64,000 nt of DNA, taken from Methylobacterium sp. J-076 (GTDB lineage Bacteria > Pseudomonadota > Alphaproteobacteria > Rhizobiales > Beijerinckiaceae). The notes under the pieces are model-generated. The model was not told the origin of the DNA, ran no database searches, and saw only the letters and a list, made by a program, of their open reading frames with translations. A program made the translations under genes and the position numbers. This document shows positions 1-11,589 of the stretch, in pieces (the first letter of the stretch is position 1; each line of letters starts with the position of its first letter). The DNA lies in assembly GCF_022829405.1 (NCBI RefSeq), contig NZ_JAKSXW010000078.1, positions 83,719 through 147,718 of the forward strand. The letters are read 5' to 3'.

Positions 1-207
1 GACGGTCCCCGGCGAAGGCGACGCCCACCGCGGGCGCCCCGCGGACGGCGGATGGGCGGCGGGGCCACATCGCGCCTTTGCTTCTCCACATTCAGTCCAG
101 GCCCCGTAAAGCGCGCTATAGGGCTCTATTTAGCGCACGTTTATGGTGTGCCGGGTTAACCGGATTCCTTTCCAGATCGTATCCGCCGTGGCCTCGGCGC
201 CCGCCCC
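1..207. other. Left-edge intergenic stretch, no gene seen
   Basis: No convincing reading frame. Positions about 90-170 are much more AT-rich than the surroundings and include a near-palindrome, CCGGGTTAACCGG (151-163), so this is probably a promoter or operator for a gene to the left of the window. It lies just past the stop codon of the minus-strand diguanylate cyclase. I see no strong terminator hairpin. Confidence 0.4.
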
Positions 208-1734
208 TCAGACCCCGACGAGGCGCAGGACGCGGTCCCGGGTGGCGCCCTCGGCGGCGCATTGGGTCTGGTTGCGTCCGCCGGTCTTGGCTTCGTAGAG
301 CGCCGCATCCGCGTTCCGGTAGAGGTCGTCGGGCTTCGTCCCGGCGGTCAGCGGTCCCGCCGCCAGGCCGATGCTCACGGTCACCGCCCCCGGCCGGATG
401 CCCGCCGCGGCGATCCCCAGCGTCCTCACCCCGTCGTGGATCTCCCCCGCGACCCGCACCGCCCCCGGCTGGTCGGTGTCCGGCAGCAGGACGACGAACT
501 CCTCGCCACCGATCCGGCAGACCAGATCCCGCGGCCGGGACACGCTCGCGGACAGGCAGCGGGCGAGCTCCCGGAGCACCGCATCGCCCACCGGGTGGCC
601 GTAGCGGTCGTTCACGCGCTTGAAGTGGTCCACATCGACGATGAGCAGCGAGAGGGGCTTGCCGGCCAGGCGCGCCCCCTCCCACGCCCGCTCGAATTCC
701 TGCTCGAACCGGCGCCGGTTCGGCAGGCCGGTGAGGGCGTCCGTCGAGGACAGCCGGGCGAGCTCCGCCTGCATCGCCTCGCGCCGCCGCAGGTCGCGGC
801 CGTAGAGCAGCGAGAGGAACATCGTCAGCCCGCACAGGACCAGGACGATGCCGCCGATGCCGAAGGCCTTCGTCCGCCACTCCGCCTCGATCTCCCGGGT
901 CGACAGCGCGACGTTCAGCACGAGCGGCCACGCGCCGATCTGGGTGAACGCGTAGTGCCGCTCGATCCCGTCGCGGGGCGAGGTGCCGACCATCGTCCCG
1001 CTGCGGGCGCTGACGAACCGCTGGAAGGTCGATCGGCCGGCGACGTTCATGCCGATATCCGCCTCCACGTAGGGGTGGCGCATGATCCGCGTGCCGTTGC
1101 GCAGGTCCAGGTTGATCGCCCCGTCGCGGCCGAGGCCCACCGGTTCGAACAGGTGGCTGAAGTAGCTGAGCTTGAGGCTTCCGAAGGCCACCCCGCCGAA
1201 GCTGCCGTCCGGCCGGTCGATCCGGCGGCTGAACGGCAGCATGCGCTCCCCGGTCAGGCGGGAGACGATGGGCTGGCCGATATACAGGCCGATATCGGTG
1301 CGGGTCTTGTGGATCCGGAAGTATTCCCGATCCGCGTAGTTGCCCTGGCGCGGCGGCACCGCGCCCTCATCGACCGCGATGTCCCCGCGCTCGTCGAGGA
1401 CGAACATGACGCCCATGTCCTGCGCGGTCGCCGCCCGGTCGAACAGGATCAGCTGGCGCAGCGACGCAGGCACCTCGGCGACGCCGGGGGCGCGGAGGTT
1501 CTTGGCCACCGCCCGCAACGAGAGGTCGAAGAGTTCGATGTTGCGGTCGATGTCGCGCTCGAGGACCTGCAGCAGGTTCTGCGAGGTCTGCTCCGCCTTG
1601 GCGTAGGCGTCCTGCCGCATGTCCAGCAGCATCGTCCCGGAGACGGCGAGCATGCCGATGGGGGCGAGCACGCCGAGGGCGATCCACGTGCGGGCGGAGC
1701 GGAGTCGACGTGCCAGAGACAGCGGCAGGACCAT
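208..1734 (-). CDS. Membrane-bound diguanylate cyclase (sensor + GGDEF)
   Basis: Makes cyclic di-GMP from two GTP. The 508-residue protein starts with a membrane segment (about 15-37), then a periplasmic sensor region of about 250 residues that resembles a dCache-type fold, then a second membrane segment (about 288-310) and a C-terminal GGDEF domain. The active-site loop reads GGEEF at 409-413. An RxxD product-inhibition site (R400, D403) sits exactly five residues before it, so the enzyme looks catalytically active and feedback-inhibited. No EAL domain is present. The ATG at 1734 is preceded by a GAGGG ribosome site. The ligand of the sensor is unknown. Such enzymes usually control the switch between motile and attached life. 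Confidence 0.9.
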   Translation of the reverse strand: MVLPLSLARRLRSARTWIALGVLAPIGMLAVSGTMLLDMRQDAYAKAEQTSQNLLQVLERDIDRNIELFDLSLRAVAKNLRAPGVAEVPASLRQLILFDRAATAQDMGVMFVLDERGDIAVDEGAVPPRQGNYADREYFRIHKTRTDIGLYIGQPIVSRLTGERMLPFSRRIDRPDGSFGGVAFGSLKLSYFSHLFEPVGLGRDGAINLDLRNGTRIMRHPYVEADIGMNVAGRSTFQRFVSARSGTMVGTSPRDGIERHYAFTQIGAWPLVLNVALSTREIEAEWRTKAFGIGGIVLVLCGLTMFLSLLYGRDLRRREAMQAELARLSSTDALTGLPNRRRFEQEFERAWEGARLAGKPLSLLIVDVDHFKRVNDRYGHPVGDAVLRELARCLSASVSRPRDLVCRIGGEEFVVLLPDTDQPGAVRVAGEIHDGVRTLGIAAAGIRPGAVTVSIGLAAGPLTAGTKPDDLYRNADAALYEAKTGGRNQTQCAAEGATRDRVLRLVGV

Positions 1735-1895
1735 GGGTGGACGCCCTCGGACATACGGTCACCAACCCGTACCTGACGCCCGAGTTCTTCCAAATCCTTG
1801 TCATGATTCCCGCCGACGACCGATCCTTCGATCCATCCCTAATGGAACGTTCATGTCATCCCACAGATCGACTGCGCCGCCAGGGGGGAACACTG

Positions 1896-1919
1896 GGGCG
1901 ATATCTTGGGCGATATCTT
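1896..1919. repeat. Tandem direct repeat, 2 x 12 bp
   Basis: GGGCGATATCTT occurs twice head to tail (1896-1907 and 1908-1919) in the gap between the diguanylate cyclase start and the L,D-transpeptidase stop. It could be a regulator site for the cyclase gene or simple slippage. Nothing else in the gap supports a function. Confidence 0.5.
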
Positions 1920-2007
1920 GGGAAGATCGTCCGAACATCTGCCCGCTCGCCGCCCCCCGGGGCGGGCGGATCACGGGGGCCTGTCCGCGTCCTGCGGGCC
2001 TTGCCGG

Positions 2008-2718
2008 TTACGCGGGCAGGACGACCACCTTCGTCTTCACCGGCGTCTGCGCGTAGAGGTGGATCATGTCCTGGCTGAGCAGGCCGACGCAGCCGCTCGT
2101 GATGCCCGTGCCGATCGTCTCGGGATCGCTGCTCGCGTAGATCGTGTAGAGCGTGTAGGCGCCGTTCTGGTAGAGGTGGAGGGTGCGGGCGCCGAGGGGG
2201 TTGTCGAGCCCGCCCGGCATGCCGCGGGCGTATTTGGCGGCCTCCGGCTGGCGCCGGATCATCTCCTTGGGCGGCGTCCAGGTCGCCCATTCGGACTTGC
2301 GGCCGACATAGGCGTCGCCGCTCCACAGGAAGCCGTCGCGGCCGACATTGGCGCCGTAGCGGGTGGCGGATCCCTCCCCCTCGATGCGGTAGACGTAGAA
2401 GTTGCTCGGATCGACGACGATGGTGCCGGGCGCTTCCTTGGATTCGTAGCGGACGGTCCGGCGGTAGAACTTCGGATCGACCTTGCTGATGTCGACTGCG
2501 GGAATCGCGAACTTCTCGTCCGGCATCGGCCCGTAGGTCCGCCGCGCCTCGGCGAGGATCAGGCCGTCGGACGTCGCGCAGCCGCCGAGCCCGAGCGCGC
2601 CGAGGCCGGCGGACGCCCCCGCCAGGAACGACCGGCGGTGGAGGAGCCGGGCCCGATCCCCCGGCCGCGCGCACCCGTCCATCCCGCCGCCGCCGGCCTT
2701 CCCACCGCCCATGATCAT
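2008..2718 (-). CDS. YkuD-type L,D-transpeptidase family lipoprotein, atypical active site
   Basis: The family forms 3-3 cross-links or anchors proteins in peptidoglycan in the periplasm. The 236-residue protein has an N-terminal export signal with twin arginines (HRRSFL), a hydrophobic stretch and a lipobox-like LGGC, so it is probably a Tat- or Sec-exported lipoprotein. The catalytic cysteine is C210, in the context TSGC. Alphaproteobacterial relatives normally read IHGT about 16 residues before SSGCIR. Here the first motif reads IYAS and the cysteine is followed by VGL instead of IRL, so the usual His and Arg are absent. Activity is therefore doubtful. The ATG at 2718 was used; an internal Met nearer the RR motif is possible. 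It is divergent from the downstream hybrid kinase gene. Confidence 0.75.
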   Translation of the reverse strand: MIMGGGKAGGGGMDGCARPGDRARLLHRRSFLAGASAGLGALGLGGCATSDGLILAEARRTYGPMPDEKFAIPAVDISKVDPKFYRRTVRYESKEAPGTIVVDPSNFYVYRIEGEGSATRYGANVGRDGFLWSGDAYVGRKSEWATWTPPKEMIRRQPEAAKYARGMPGGLDNPLGARTLHLYQNGAYTLYTIYASSDPETIGTGITSGCVGLLSQDMIHLYAQTPVKTKVVVLPA

Positions 2719-3062
2719 GATTCCGGACTTCCCCTATCCTGCCGCCCGATGAGGCCCGCTCCGGCGCCGCACGCCCGTTCGGCTCACTGTCAAGCTGAGA
2801 GTGCCGGGGCCCGTCCCGGCTGGCAAGCCTAGCCGGTGCCGCGGGGCCCGCCATCCCGGTTCCGGGGAGTGAGGGCGACCCGAATGCGCCGGGAATGTGA
2901 CCCCCGGCACCCCGGGGGGCGGGAGGGGGTGTGGGGGCGGGGAGGGCGGTCTTCCCGCCATCGGTGACGCAAGACGACTGATCGGACGCCGTTCGGGACC
3001 TACATCGGCACCCGCTGCCGTCGTCCGCCGACGCACGGCTCCTCCGGCTTCCGTGCTTTCCC
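2719..3062. other. Divergent intergenic region of 344 bp
   Basis: This separates the minus-strand transpeptidase gene from the plus-strand MHYT kinase gene and must carry both promoters. It is GC-rich, with a G-run stretch at about 2915-2950. I could not pick out a consensus -35/-10 pair, an operator or a small gene. Confidence 0.4.
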
Positions 3063-5720
3063 ATGATCCATACCGGCTACAATCCGGGCCTCGTCGCGCT
3101 GTCCATCGCCATCGCGGTCTTCGCCTCCTACGCGGCCCTCGACCTCGGGGCCCGCCTGCGCAGGTCCGATGCCGGCCCGCGCTGGGCATGGGGGACGGGC
3201 GCCGCACTGGCCATGGGCGGCGGCATCTGGTCGATGCATTTCGTCGGCATGCTGGCCTTCGAGATGGGCCAGCCGGCCGCCTACGACCTCGGGGTCACGG
3301 TCCTGTCGCTGGCCATCGCTGTCGCCTCCACCGGGGGCGCCTTCGCCTGGGTCGCCCTGCGGGGGACCGCGTGGCGCTCGCTGCTGGTGGCGGGGCCGCT
3401 CATGGGCCTGGGCGTCGCGGCCATGCACTACACCGGCATGGCCGCCATGCGCGTGCCCGGCAACCGCGCCTACGACCCCGCCGTGGTCGCCGTGTCGGTC
3501 GCCATCGCCGTCACGGCGGCCACCGCCGCCCTGTGGCTGACCTTCCGGCGCAACAGGCCCTGGCAGAAACTGGCCGCCGCCGCCGTCATGGGCCTCGCCG
3601 TGGCCGGCATGCACTACACCGGCATGGCCGCGGCGACGTTCACCGCCGAGGAGGCCGGCGCCCACGCCGCCCATGTGACCGCCATGGGCGCGGGCCAGGA
3701 GAAGCTGGCCCTGGCGGTGACGGGCATCACCTTCGCCATCCTGTTCCTGGCGATGATGGCGGGCTCCCTCGACCAGCGGCGGACGCAGCGGCGGCTGCAC
3801 GGCAGCGAGGAGCGCTTCCGCGCGGCGGTGCGGGCCGTGCACGGCATCATGTGGACCACCGACGCGTCCGGCCAGTTCGTGGAGGAGCAGCCGGGATGGG
3901 AGCAGATCACCGGCCAGACCTTCGCCGAGTCCCGCGGCGCCGGCTGGGCCACCGTCATCCACCCGGACGACATGGCCGAGACGGTCCGGGTCTGGCGCGA
4001 GGTGATCGGCACGGGCAGGGACTTCGCCGTCGAGCACCGCGCCCGGACGCCGGCCGGGGAATGGCGGCACTACACGGTCCGCGCCGTGCCGGTGCGCGAC
4101 GCCGACGGGACGATTCGCGAATGGGTCGGCGTCCACACCGACGTCACCGCCCGCCACCAGTACGAGACCGCCCTGCGCGCGGCGCGCGACGCCGCCGAGG
4201 AGGCGAGCCGGGCCAAGAGCCGGTTCCTGGCCAACATGAGCCACGAGCTGCGCACCCCGCTCTCGGCCGTCATCGGCTATGCCGAGATGCTCCAGGAGGA
4301 GGCCGAGGATCTGGGCCAGGACACGTTCCTAGCCGACCTCGCCAAGATCCGCTCGAACGCCCAGCATCTGCTCGGCCTGATCAACGACGTGCTCGACCTG
4401 TCGAAGGTCGAGGCCGAGAAGATGGACGTCTACGCCGAGGATTTCGCCGTGGAGTCCTTCGTCCGCGACGCGGCGGCGACCGTCGACACGCTGGTGACCA
4501 AGAAGGGCAACCGCCTCGTCCTCGATCTCGGCCCCGGCCTCGGCGAGGCCCGCACGGATGCGGTGAAGCTGCGCCAGTGCCTGTTCAACCTCATCGGCAA
4601 CGCGGCGAAGTTCACCGAGCACGGCACCGTCACCCTGCGGATCCGGCGGGAGCCGGATCCGTCCGGCGGCCTCCTCGTGTTCTCCGTGGCGGATACCGGC
4701 ATCGGCATGACGCCCGAACAGGTGGCCGGGCTGTTCCAGCGCTTCACGCAGGCCGACGAGACCACCACCCGCAAGTACGGCGGCACCGGCCTCGGCCTCG
4801 CCCTGACCAAGGCGTTCGCGCGCCTCATGGGCGGGGACGTCAGGGTCGAAAGCGCCGAGGGGGTCGGCACCACCTTCACCCTCGCCGTGCCCGCGGTGCT
4901 GCCGGCCGCGGCCGAGCCCGCCCCGCCGGCCCCGGCGGAGGCGGAGGGCGTTCCCCACGGGGAGGGCCGGCTGGTCCTCGTCATCGACGACGAGGCGAGC
5001 CAGCGCGAGCTGATGGTGCGGTTCCTCACCCGCCAGGGCTTCGTGGCGCGGGCCGCCTCCGACGGGCGCACGGGGCTCGACCTCGCGCGGGCGCTCCGCC
5101 CGATGGCGGTCCTGCTCGACATCATGATGCCGGAGCTGGACGGCTGGGCGGTCCTGGCGATGCTCAAGGCCGACGAGGCGACCCGGGACATCCCCGTGGT
5201 CATGGTCAGCTTCGTCGCCGATGCGGCGCTGGGGGCGACGCTCGGCGCCGCCGGCACGATCCCGAAGCCCGTGGACTGGACCCACCTGCGGGGCGTGCTC
5301 GACCGGATCGACGCCGAGGCCGGCGACGTGCTCGTCGTGGACGACGATGCCGGGATGCGCCACCGGCTCCGGACGACGCTCGGCCGGCACGGTTTCGGCG
5401 TGCGGGAGGCCGGCGACGGGGCCGAGGCCCTGGCGCGGGTGCGCGAGGCCCGGCCCGGCCTCGTGCTGCTCGACCTGACGATGCCGGTGATGGACGGCTT
5501 CACGTTCCTGCGGGAGCTGCGCGCCATCCCGGCCTGCGCGGAGGTCCCCGTCGTGGTGCTCAGCGCCCGAGACATCTCCGCCGACGAGCGGCTCCAGCTC
5601 GCGGGGGCGCACAGCGTCCTGCGCAAGGGCGACGCCAGCCTGCAGGAGGTGGCCGCCACCGTCGGGCGGCTGCATCCCCCGCCGGCCGAGCCGGCCAAGC
5701 CCGGCCCGCTGCGGGCCTGA
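3063..5720 (+). CDS. MHYT-PAS hybrid sensor histidine kinase with two receiver domains
   Basis: An 885-residue inner-membrane sensor. The first 235 residues are a seven-helix MHYT domain: its signature appears as MHFVGM (58-63) and twice as MHYTGM (121-126, 183-188). MHYT domains are proposed to bind copper and sense gases such as O2, CO or NO. A PAS domain follows (about 248-368), then the dimerisation helix with phospho-accepting H394 (MSHELRTPL) and a full ATPase domain with N, G1 and G2 boxes. Two receiver domains complete the protein, with phospho-acceptor aspartates at D686 and D804. No output or HPt domain is present, so the phosphate must leave to a separate partner. The next gene downstream is a DUF2252 protein, not a regulator. 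Confidence 0.92.
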   Translation: MIHTGYNPGLVALSIAIAVFASYAALDLGARLRRSDAGPRWAWGTGAALAMGGGIWSMHFVGMLAFEMGQPAAYDLGVTVLSLAIAVASTGGAFAWVALRGTAWRSLLVAGPLMGLGVAAMHYTGMAAMRVPGNRAYDPAVVAVSVAIAVTAATAALWLTFRRNRPWQKLAAAAVMGLAVAGMHYTGMAAATFTAEEAGAHAAHVTAMGAGQEKLALAVTGITFAILFLAMMAGSLDQRRTQRRLHGSEERFRAAVRAVHGIMWTTDASGQFVEEQPGWEQITGQTFAESRGAGWATVIHPDDMAETVRVWREVIGTGRDFAVEHRARTPAGEWRHYTVRAVPVRDADGTIREWVGVHTDVTARHQYETALRAARDAAEEASRAKSRFLANMSHELRTPLSAVIGYAEMLQEEAEDLGQDTFLADLAKIRSNAQHLLGLINDVLDLSKVEAEKMDVYAEDFAVESFVRDAAATVDTLVTKKGNRLVLDLGPGLGEARTDAVKLRQCLFNLIGNAAKFTEHGTVTLRIRREPDPSGGLLVFSVADTGIGMTPEQVAGLFQRFTQADETTTRKYGGTGLGLALTKAFARLMGGDVRVESAEGVGTTFTLAVPAVLPAAAEPAPPAPAEAEGVPHGEGRLVLVIDDEASQRELMVRFLTRQGFVARAASDGRTGLDLARALRPMAVLLDIMMPELDGWAVLAMLKADEATRDIPVVMVSFVADAALGATLGAAGTIPKPVDWTHLRGVLDRIDAEAGDVLVVDDDAGMRHRLRTTLGRHGFGVREAGDGAEALARVREARPGLVLLDLTMPVMDGFTFLRELRAIPACAEVPVVVLSARDISADERLQLAGAHSVLRKGDASLQEVAATVGRLHPPPAEPAKPGPLRA

Positions 5721-5873
5721 TCCGGGCCGTCCCGGGGGTGGGCGCACGTCCGCCCCCGGTTCCGTCATCCACAGCGCAGACGATTGGTCGCGAGACCCAG
5801 GCCCGCCCCCCGGCGTTGGACCCCTGATCGGGATGCGCCTGCGCACCCCGGGGGGGTCGAATGCGGGCTGGTG

Positions 5874-7091
5874 ATGGTGTCTTCGATGCGCGTGGATGAA
5901 GGCTGCGGTCCCAAGGAGCGCGCGGATGTCCTCGAACGGCAGCGCCAGCTGAAGATGGCGAAGTCGGCCCACGCCTACGTCCGCGGCAACACGCTGACGT
6001 TCTACGATTGGCTCCACGGCCTGGACCGGGGGACCCTGCCGGAGGGGCCGCCGGTCTGGATCTGCGGCGATTGCCACCTCGGCAACCTGGGGCCGCTGGC
6101 GGATGCCGAGGGGCGCGTGGACATCCAGATCCGGGACCTCGACCAGACCGTGATCGGCAACCCCGCCCACGACCTCGTCCGCCTCGGGCTCTCGCTGGCG
6201 AGCGCCGCCCGCGGCTCGGACCTGCCCGGCATCGTCACCGCGCGGATGCTGGAGGAGATGATCCGCGGCTACGCCTCCGGCCTGTCGCGGCCGGAGGCGG
6301 ACGCCCGCCCGCCCGAGCCGGACGTGGTCCACACCGTCCGCCGCCGCGCCCTCGGCCGCCATTGGAAGCACCTCGCGAAGGAGCGGCTGAAGGACGTCGA
6401 GCCCGCCATTCCCCTGGGGCGGAAGTTCTGGGCCCTGGATGCCGACGAGCGGCAGGCCCTCGAGGCGCTGTTCGGCGGACAGGAGGTGAAGGACCTCATC
6501 CTCTCGGCCAACGGGCGCCACCCCGGCGCGAAAGTCCGGCTGATCGACACGGCCTACTGGATGAAGGGGTGCAGCTCCCTCGGCGCCCTGCGCTACGCCG
6601 CCCTCGTGCGGATCGAGGAGCCGGGGGGCAAGCGCGCCCTGGCGCTGGTGGACCTGAAGGAGGCCGTCGCCTCGGCCGCCCCCGCGGCACCGGGGGCGGA
6701 GATGCCCCTCGACCCCGCCGAGCGGGTCGTGGCCGGGGCGCGGGCCCTGGCGCCGAACCTCGGCGAGCGGATGCTGCCGGTGCGCCTCCTGGGCAAGCCC
6801 GTGGTCATGCGCGAACTCGCCCCCCAGGACCTGAAGCTCGACGTCGATCAGTTCAGCCGGGAGGAGGCGGTGCGGGCGGCGCACTACCTCGCCTACGTGG
6901 TTGGCAAGGCCCATGGGCGCCAGATGGACGAGGCCACGCGCTCCGGCTGGCGCGACGAGGTGGTGTCCGACGGCGAGCGCGGCCGGGGGGCGCCCTCCTG
7001 GCTCTGGTCCAGCGTGGTGGAGCTCGCGGGGCTGCACGAGGTCGGCTACCTGCGCCACTGCCACCGCTACGCCGACAGGGATGCCGCCTGA
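5874..7091 (+). CDS. DUF2252 family protein
   Basis: A 405-residue soluble protein of the DUF2252 family, which has a kinase-like fold and no settled function. Recognisable conserved stretches are WICGDCHLGN and IRDLDQT, which resemble the catalytic and metal loops of aminoglycoside-phosphotransferase-like enzymes, and a C-terminal KAHGRQMD. The reading frame is open for 30 codons upstream, but that stretch is Pro/Arg-rich and unlike the family. The ATG at 5874 (or GTG at 5871) is the likely start. It stands alone: 153 bp separates it from the hybrid kinase, and it converges on tex. The DxHxxN-like loop suggests phosphotransfer, but this is inference. Confidence 0.8.
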   Translation: MVSSMRVDEGCGPKERADVLERQRQLKMAKSAHAYVRGNTLTFYDWLHGLDRGTLPEGPPVWICGDCHLGNLGPLADAEGRVDIQIRDLDQTVIGNPAHDLVRLGLSLASAARGSDLPGIVTARMLEEMIRGYASGLSRPEADARPPEPDVVHTVRRRALGRHWKHLAKERLKDVEPAIPLGRKFWALDADERQALEALFGGQEVKDLILSANGRHPGAKVRLIDTAYWMKGCSSLGALRYAALVRIEEPGGKRALALVDLKEAVASAAPAAPGAEMPLDPAERVVAGARALAPNLGERMLPVRLLGKPVVMRELAPQDLKLDVDQFSREEAVRAAHYLAYVVGKAHGRQMDEATRSGWRDEVVSDGERGRGAPSWLWSSVVELAGLHEVGYLRHCHRYADRDAA

Positions 7092-7149
7092 TCCCCACGC
7101 CGCCCGGTCGTCCGGGCGGGGGCGCCTCCCGCCCCCGTAGGCCCCCGCT
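7092..7149. terminator. Tail-to-tail gap with GC-rich hairpins
   Basis: Between the stop codons of the DUF2252 gene and tex. Two hairpins are visible: CCCGG-tcgt-CCGGG, and a 7-bp stem of CGGGGGC paired with GCCCCCG. No U-run follows either, so a bidirectional intrinsic terminator is possible but weak. Confidence 0.35.
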
Positions 7150-9456
<2,307 letters not shown>

Positions 9457-9694
9457 GGTGTCTCCCGCATTCCGAGCCGTGGCCGGGGCGCCACGGGCGC
9501 GGGATGTACCCCCTGGCGCCGCTCCGGGCCAGGGCCCCGGGCGCGCCGCCCTCCCGTGCCCCCCTCGCGCCGCGGCGGATGGCCCGGGATCGAGGGGGGC
9601 TTCGCGGAGAAAGCGCGAAGGACGACGCCCGCCGGGGCGGATCGGCTGTAGAGTGGGCGGAAGGCCTGCATCCCCGCAGGCGGGTGGACCCCCG

Positions 9695-10192
9695 ATGCCG
9701 GCGCGCGACCTCGTTCTGTTTCCCGATCCCCGCCTGTCCCTCCCGGCCGCGCCGGTGGACGATTTCGGCCCGGAGCTGGAGGCGCTGGCCGGGGATGTCC
9801 GGGATACCCTGCTGGCCGTCTCCGCCATCGGCCTCACGGCCCCGCATCTGGGCATCCTCCGGCGGGTCGTCGTCATCCGGATGTCGCCGGATGCGGACCT
9901 GCGGGTCTACGTGAACCCCGCGATCCTCAGCGCCTCCCCGGAGACGGCCGTCCACGAGGAGGGCAGCGTCAGCATGCCGGGGGTCCGGGAGACCATCGCC
10001 CGTCCCGCCCGGATCCGGTTCGGCTACCGCGATCTCGCCGGCTCGGCCCACGAGGAGGAGGCGGAGGGGTTCGCCGCCGCGGTGATGCTGCACGAGATCG
10101 ACCAGCTCGACGGGATCTTCTGGATCGACCGCCTCTCGCGCCTGAAGCGGGACCGCCTCGTCAAGCGGTACGGGAAGTCCAGGCCGGGATAG
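9695..10192 (+). CDS. Peptide-deformylase-like protein lacking metal ligands
   Basis: 165 residues with the deformylase fold. Active deformylases remove the N-formyl group from new proteins and hold a metal with Cys of EGC(L)S and both His of HExxH. Here motif 1 reads AIGLTAPH (44-51) instead of GLAAxQ, motif 2 reads EGSVS (89-93, Cys replaced by Ser91), and motif 3 reads HEIDQ (133-137, second His replaced by Gln137). Two of three metal ligands and the oxyanion-site Gln are therefore gone, although the catalytic Glu134 remains. This is probably not a working deformylase. The housekeeping def gene must lie elsewhere. The start is the ATG at 9695; the upstream frame is low-complexity. Confidence 0.8.
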   Translation: MPARDLVLFPDPRLSLPAAPVDDFGPELEALAGDVRDTLLAVSAIGLTAPHLGILRRVVVIRMSPDADLRVYVNPAILSASPETAVHEEGSVSMPGVRETIARPARIRFGYRDLAGSAHEEEAEGFAAAVMLHEIDQLDGIFWIDRLSRLKRDRLVKRYGKSRPG

Positions 10193-10344
10193 GGCGTTTT
10201 CCGCGACCCTTGGACCCGGTGTCCCCACGGCGCGGTGCGGGCCCCTTCCCCTTGTGGGGAGGAGAGCGCGGCGCGCCCCGCGATCCCGGGAACGCGAGAA
10301 ATCGTTTTCCAACGCGGACGGGCGGGTGTTCAAGTGCCCGCGCA

Positions 10345-11565
10345 ATGAGCACGACGCACCTCACCCCCGCCCGGCCCCTGCGCGGGAACCGGCGAACCGT
10401 CGGCAGCGGCCTCGTGGCGCTGGCCATCGCCATGGGGATCGGCCGGTTCGCCTTCACGCCCCTCATGCCGCTGATGGTCCGCGACGGCACCCTGGACGGT
10501 GCGGCGGGTGCGGAATGGGCCGCCGCCAACTATGTCGGCTACCTCGCCGGGGCCCTGACCGCCCCGTGGTTCGCGGGCGACCCGCGCCGCGGCCTGTGGC
10601 TGAGCCTGCTCGGGGTCTCGGTGACGACGCTGGCGATGGCGGGGGTGGATGCGGGATCGCCCGCCCTCCTCGGCGCCGGGCTGCGCGCCGCGGCCGGCGT
10701 GTTCAGCGCCTGGGCCCTGGTCTGCGCGAGCGGCTGGTGCCTCGCCGAACTGGCCCGCCGCGGGGCCGGGCATCTTGGGGCCTGGATCTATACCGGCGTC
10801 GGCGTCGGCATCGCCTTGGCCGGCCTGCTCACGTGGCTCGGCGGACGCCAGCGGGCGGATCGGCTGTGGCTCGAACTCGGGCTGGTCGCCGGCGCCGGGG
10901 CGCTGCTGGTCTGGCAGCAGTCGCGCGGGCAGGGGGCACCCGCCGCGGGGGCGAGCGCGCGGGAGGCGGTGGCGGTCGCGCCGCCCGGCCGCACGGCGCA
11001 GCTGGCCCTGGTGCTGTGCTACGGCACGTTCGGGTTCGGCTACATCGTCCCGGCGACGTTCCTCCCGGCCATGGCGCGGGCCCTGGCCCCCGATCCCCTG
11101 GTCTTCGGGCTGACCTGGCCACTGTTCGGCCTGGCCGCCGCCCTGTCGGTGGCGGCCGTCGCGCGGTGGCTGGCGCACGGGTCGCGCCGCCGCATCTGGG
11201 CCCTGGCCCAGGGGATCATGGCCCTCGGCACCGCCCTGCCGCTCGTGGTCCGGACGCTGCCGGCCATCGCCGTCTCGGCGGTCCTCGTGGGCGGGACGTT
11301 CATGGTCGCCACCATGGCCGGGCTGCAGCTGGCCCGCCAAGCGCGGCCGGACGATCCGACGCCCCTGCTCGCGCGGATGACCGCCGCGTTCGCGGCCGGG
11401 CAGATCGCCGGCCCGCTGCTGGTGCGCGCCCTCGGGCCGGGCCGCTGGGCGGGGTGGGATGCGCTCGGCTGGACCGGCGCCCTCGCCACCCTGCTGCTGG
11501 TCGTCACCGCGCTCTGGCTGTGGCGGGGGGGCGACCCCTCGGCCAGGCCCGCGAGGCCGGCCTGA
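10345..11565 (+). CDS. YbfB/YjiJ-type MFS transporter
   Basis: A 406-residue permease with about 12 predicted membrane helices. The opening helix (LVALAIAMGIGRFAFTPLMP) matches the start of the YbfB/YjiJ family, whose members are small MFS carriers annotated as possible exporters with no proven substrate. The start at ATG 10345 is chosen because the 45 upstream in-frame codons are Pro/Arg-rich and not hydrophobic. It is monocistronic, converges on the secretion operon (24 bp between the stops) and follows the deformylase-like gene after 152 bp. Confidence 0.8.
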   Translation: MSTTHLTPARPLRGNRRTVGSGLVALAIAMGIGRFAFTPLMPLMVRDGTLDGAAGAEWAAANYVGYLAGALTAPWFAGDPRRGLWLSLLGVSVTTLAMAGVDAGSPALLGAGLRAAAGVFSAWALVCASGWCLAELARRGAGHLGAWIYTGVGVGIALAGLLTWLGGRQRADRLWLELGLVAGAGALLVWQQSRGQGAPAAGASAREAVAVAPPGRTAQLALVLCYGTFGFGYIVPATFLPAMARALAPDPLVFGLTWPLFGLAAALSVAAVARWLAHGSRRRIWALAQGIMALGTALPLVVRTLPAIAVSAVLVGGTFMVATMAGLQLARQARPDDPTPLLARMTAAFAAGQIAGPLLVRALGPGRWAGWDALGWTGALATLLLVVTALWLWRGGDPSARPARPA

Positions 11566-11589
11566 TCCGGGCGGCCCGCCCCCCGGGGC

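Noticed and set aside
4329..7064. A 911-codon minus-strand frame opposite the kinase and DUF2252 genes
   Set aside because: No recognisable domain. It spans the antisense of two unrelated genes and their intergenic gap.
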